Below, piece after piece: positions 61,711 through 64,000 of a stretch of 64,000 nucleotides of DNA; within the stretch, counting starts at the first letter, position 1; each line of letters starts with the position of its first letter. Source of the DNA: Zoogloea ramigera. GTDB taxonomy: Bacteria > Pseudomonadota > Gammaproteobacteria > Burkholderiales > Rhodocyclaceae. The notes beneath the pieces are model-generated. The model was not told the origin of the DNA and searched no databases. It saw only the letters and a list, made by a program, of their open reading frames with translations. The stretch covers positions 45,237-109,236 of the forward strand of contig NZ_BJNV01000004.1 in the NCBI RefSeq assembly GCF_006539865.1. Reading direction: 5' to 3'. Made by a program: the position numbers and the translations under genes.

Positions 61711-63588
61711 TCAGCGCCCTTCCGCGCTCCCCGCCATCACTGCGGTCATGCGGAACATCGCGTCGTGGGCGCAGGTGTCGCCGGGCTCACCGCCCTGCCC
61801 TCCATGTCCACCAAAAGCCGCCAGCAGCGGGGTGATGTCCACCCTGGCGTTGTCGGCGTGGGTGGCGGGGTCGAGCTTGAAGATGGTCTTGCCTTCCTTG
61901 ACGGTCTCGGTGACCTTGATTTCGGCGATGGCGTTGGGGGCGACCGCGGTGGGGTCTTTCGACAGGATCGCAAAGTCGGCCAGCTTGCCGGGCTCGAGGC
62001 TGCCTTTGGTCTTCTCTTCGAAGTGGTGGTAGGCGGGCCAGATCGTCATGGCCTTGAGGGCGGTGATCACATCCACCCGGTGCTCGGGGCCGACAATGCG
62101 GCCGGAGCCGCGGGCGCGGCGGGTGACGGTTGCGTCGAGCACGCGCATCGAGTCGGGGAAGGCCACCGGCGCGTCGTGGTGGCTCGAGAAGATCATGCCG
62201 CGCTTGCGCACCCAGCCGGTGGGCGAGATGTTCAAGCCCGCCTGGGGGCCGACGGTGTGGTCGAGGTGCCAGTCGCCCCAGTAAAAGGTGTGCATGGGGA
62301 ACAGCGAGGGGATGACGCCGAGGGCCTTGAAGCGGTCGAGCTGGTCTTCACGCAGAAACTGGCCGTGGATCAGCACGGGGCGGGTGCCCTTTACCTTGGG
62401 GAAGCGCGCCTGGGCGGCCTGGTGGGCGGCGATCAGCAGGTCGGAGGCGCGCTCGCCGTTCGAGTGGGTGATGATCTGCAGCTTGTTCTCGTAGGCCCAC
62501 TGGATGGCGCTCATCACCTCTTCGGCCGTTGCCGCGGGGTAGCCGGAGTAGCCCTGCGGGTAGTCGCCGACCGGCTTGTAGTAGGGCTGGTCGCGCCAGG
62601 CGGTAAAGCCCTGCGGGCTGCCGTCGATGGTGAGCTTGGCCCCGGCGATGCGGAAGCGGTTGGTGAAGGTGGCGCGCTGGTTGGTTTTGATGTATTCACG
62701 GCCCAGCAGCACGTCGGGGTAGGCGATCACATCATTCGCAAAGCCGCCCTCGGCCGCCACCTGCTTGAGCACCTCGGCGGTCTGGGGCGTGGCGCGGCCT
62801 TCGTCGGCGGTGGTGTAGCCAAAGCGCGCCCACAGCTTGGCGCCCTCGCGGGCAAATACCTTCAGCCCGTCCTGGCCGACACCGCCGAGCAGCTTGGGGG
62901 CGCCGAGGAAGAAGGCGGTCTCCTCGAGGGTGCCGTTGGGCTCGGTGCCGCCGGGCTTGCGCTGGATGACACCGCCGGCCGGGTCTTTGGTGCTGGCGTC
63001 GTAGCCCATGATCTTCAGCGCCGCCGAGTTGACCGCCGCCAGATGCGAGGACTGGTGGACCAGGAGGATGGGCACATCCGCCGAGACGGCGTCGAGCTCT
63101 TCGCGGGTGGGGTGGCGCTGCTCCTTGAGCTGCGAGGGGTCGTAGCCGAAGCCGATGATGACCTTGGCCTTGTCGACGACGGCCGCGTTGGCCTTGGCCC
63201 AGTCACACAGCGTTTGCTGCAGCGAGGCGATGTCGAGCACCCTGCCGTCGGGCGGGGCCAGCAGGTTGGCCGCCAGCGCCTGCAGGCCGCCGACCATGAC
63301 GTGGCCGTGGGCGTCCACAAAGCCCGGCACCAGGGTGCGGCCGGCGAGGTCGACCAGCTGCGTGCCGGGGCCCTTGAGCTTCATCACCTCCTTGCGGCTG
63401 CCGACGGCGATGATCTTGCCGTTGGCCACCGCCACCGCCTCGGCCCGCATGGCCTTGTCGTTCATGGTGAGGATGGCCCCGCCGGACCAGATGCTGTCGG
63501 CGGTCTGCCGGGCCGGCGCGGGCGCGGCGATGGCCGTGCCGGCGGCGAGCATCAGGGTGATTGCAAGCACGTGATTTTGTGTGTTCAT
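61711..63588 (-). CDS. Periplasmic amidohydrolase (YtcJ-like)
   Basis: 625 aa; GGAGAGAG lies 5 nt upstream of the ATG. Signal peptide (ITLMLAAGTAIAA). TIM-barrel metal-dependent hydrolase of the amidohydrolase superfamily, YtcJ/exoenzyme-regulatory type: metal-binding VPGFVDAHGHVMVGG, a long insert, ITHSNGERASDLLI (His ligand), LIHGQFL, and the C-terminal KGSLEPGKLADFAILSKDP. Substrate unknown; family members hydrolyse N-substituted formamides or similar. Confidence 0.88.
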   Translation of the reverse strand: MNTQNHVLAITLMLAAGTAIAAPAPARQTADSIWSGGAILTMNDKAMRAEAVAVANGKIIAVGSRKEVMKLKGPGTQLVDLAGRTLVPGFVDAHGHVMVGGLQALAANLLAPPDGRVLDIASLQQTLCDWAKANAAVVDKAKVIIGFGYDPSQLKEQRHPTREELDAVSADVPILLVHQSSHLAAVNSAALKIMGYDASTKDPAGGVIQRKPGGTEPNGTLEETAFFLGAPKLLGGVGQDGLKVFAREGAKLWARFGYTTADEGRATPQTAEVLKQVAAEGGFANDVIAYPDVLLGREYIKTNQRATFTNRFRIAGAKLTIDGSPQGFTAWRDQPYYKPVGDYPQGYSGYPAATAEEVMSAIQWAYENKLQIITHSNGERASDLLIAAHQAAQARFPKVKGTRPVLIHGQFLREDQLDRFKALGVIPSLFPMHTFYWGDWHLDHTVGPQAGLNISPTGWVRKRGMIFSSHHDAPVAFPDSMRVLDATVTRRARGSGRIVGPEHRVDVITALKAMTIWPAYHHFEEKTKGSLEPGKLADFAILSKDPTAVAPNAIAEIKVTETVKEGKTIFKLDPATHADNARVDITPLLAAFGGHGGQGGEPGDTCAHDAMFRMTAVMAGSAEGR

Positions 63589-64000
63589 GCGTCTCTCTCC
63601 GGGTGATCTGGCGGTTTGCCGCCGTCGTGCAGTGGGCTTCGGCCTTGGTGGAGGGGTGTCGATGGATGCGCCGGCAGCGTGCCGGGTGTTGCGGGTATCT
63701 GGCGGGTATCTGGTGGGTACGTGACAGTTAAGGGTTCGCCGATGGTCGCCTCCCCGGCGGCGCCCGCCTCACCCAAGCCGGATACCCCGACATCCTACAC
63801 AGCAAGAAGCCCGCTGACGCGGGTTCGTTGCGGGCTCGTGGTGGGTGGCGCTGCTCTCCTCGCTCAGCCGTCTCCGGTTTTCTCGGGCGGTGGGGCGGCT
63901 ACCATGGGGGGTAAGCGGCACGACTCGCCGTGACGTGAGGCCGACGGTGCGAGCCCAAGCGCAGCCTCCGCCAAACCCCTCCCCGGCCCTCCCCTTGTCA
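63589..64000. other. Gene-free right end
   Basis: Upstream region of the amidohydrolase gene. It includes short direct repeats (GCGGGTATCT twice and a variant near 63689-63716) and a hairpin AGCCCGC / GCGGGTT at 63808-63825 resembling the 60651 terminator stem; its T-run is poor on either strand. No reliable gene was seen to the window end. Confidence 0.4.

Noticed and set aside
61178..62032. Possible coiled-coil protein across array C
   Set aside because: Heptad look follows from the 21-bp period; the frame continues antisense through the amidohydrolase gene, and both strands look equally 'repetitive'.
63585..63776. 63-codon minus-strand open frame upstream of the amidohydrolase
   Set aside because: Pro/Thr-rich with no similarity, runs into the amidohydrolase start in another frame and covers its leader region.

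Overview
The window looks like chromosome of a GC-rich betaproteobacterium, most likely Rhodocyclales. The basis is the gene order rpsB-tsf-pyrH-frr-uppS-cdsA-dxr-rseP-bamA-skp-lpxD-fabZ-lpxA-lpxB-rnhB, the smc-zipA-ligA block, the dapC-dapD and pilU-dapE-prmB blocks, and the strongly GC-biased codon use. No rRNA, tRNA, complete insertion sequence or CRISPR array was seen.

Layout. 1-2.3 kb is an AT-richer accessory patch: the 3' end of a gene cut by the window edge, a KAP-family P-loop NTPase, and then a decayed hipA/yjjJ-like remnant. 2.8-18.2 kb is a long minus-strand housekeeping run (translation, isoprenoid and phospholipid synthesis, outer-membrane biogenesis, lipid A), with many ATGA/GTGA start-stop overlaps. 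18.5-25.2 kb holds map and glnD (plus), def and an MTA/MTI phosphorylase (minus), and typA (plus). 25.7-33.3 kb is galU-ligA-zipA-smc (minus). 33.6-39.7 kb is dapC-dapD, pilU, dapE-prmB and a response regulator (plus). 40-41.6 kb has a DUF302 protein and a porin (minus), followed by about 1.5 kb of repeats.

43.1-55.6 kb is the most coherent accessory locus. It is built around a PQQ-dependent alcohol dehydrogenase whose active site has the extra aspartate typical of lanthanide enzymes. Divergent from it lies a tightly overlapping six-gene operon: SoxYZ-like carrier, zinc metallohydrolase, TonB, TonB-dependent receptor, histidine kinase and LuxR-type regulator. Beyond that is a receptor closely resembling the PQQ importer PqqU/YncD. 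Both divergent transcription units have consensus sigma-54 -24/-12 elements, with inverted repeats between them that could be shared activator sites. The porin upstream has a near-consensus sigma-54 element. I read this as one regulon for PQQ and metal scavenging plus periplasmic alcohol oxidation.

55.7-64 kb is mixed: a gene broken by a 14-bp tandem duplication, MAPEG, DUF924, an SRAP (HMCES/YedK) protein, a secreted unknown, an AT-rich orphan phospholipase-D-like protein, a small hypothetical and a periplasmic amidohydrolase.

The most unusual non-coding structure is three unrelated-looking intergenic arrays (about 25.4, 42.0 and 61.3 kb). Each is a degenerate tandem array with an exact 21-bp pitch, and each has its own core word (ATCGC, TGAT, TGCAA). 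The third also contains long perfect inverted repeats.
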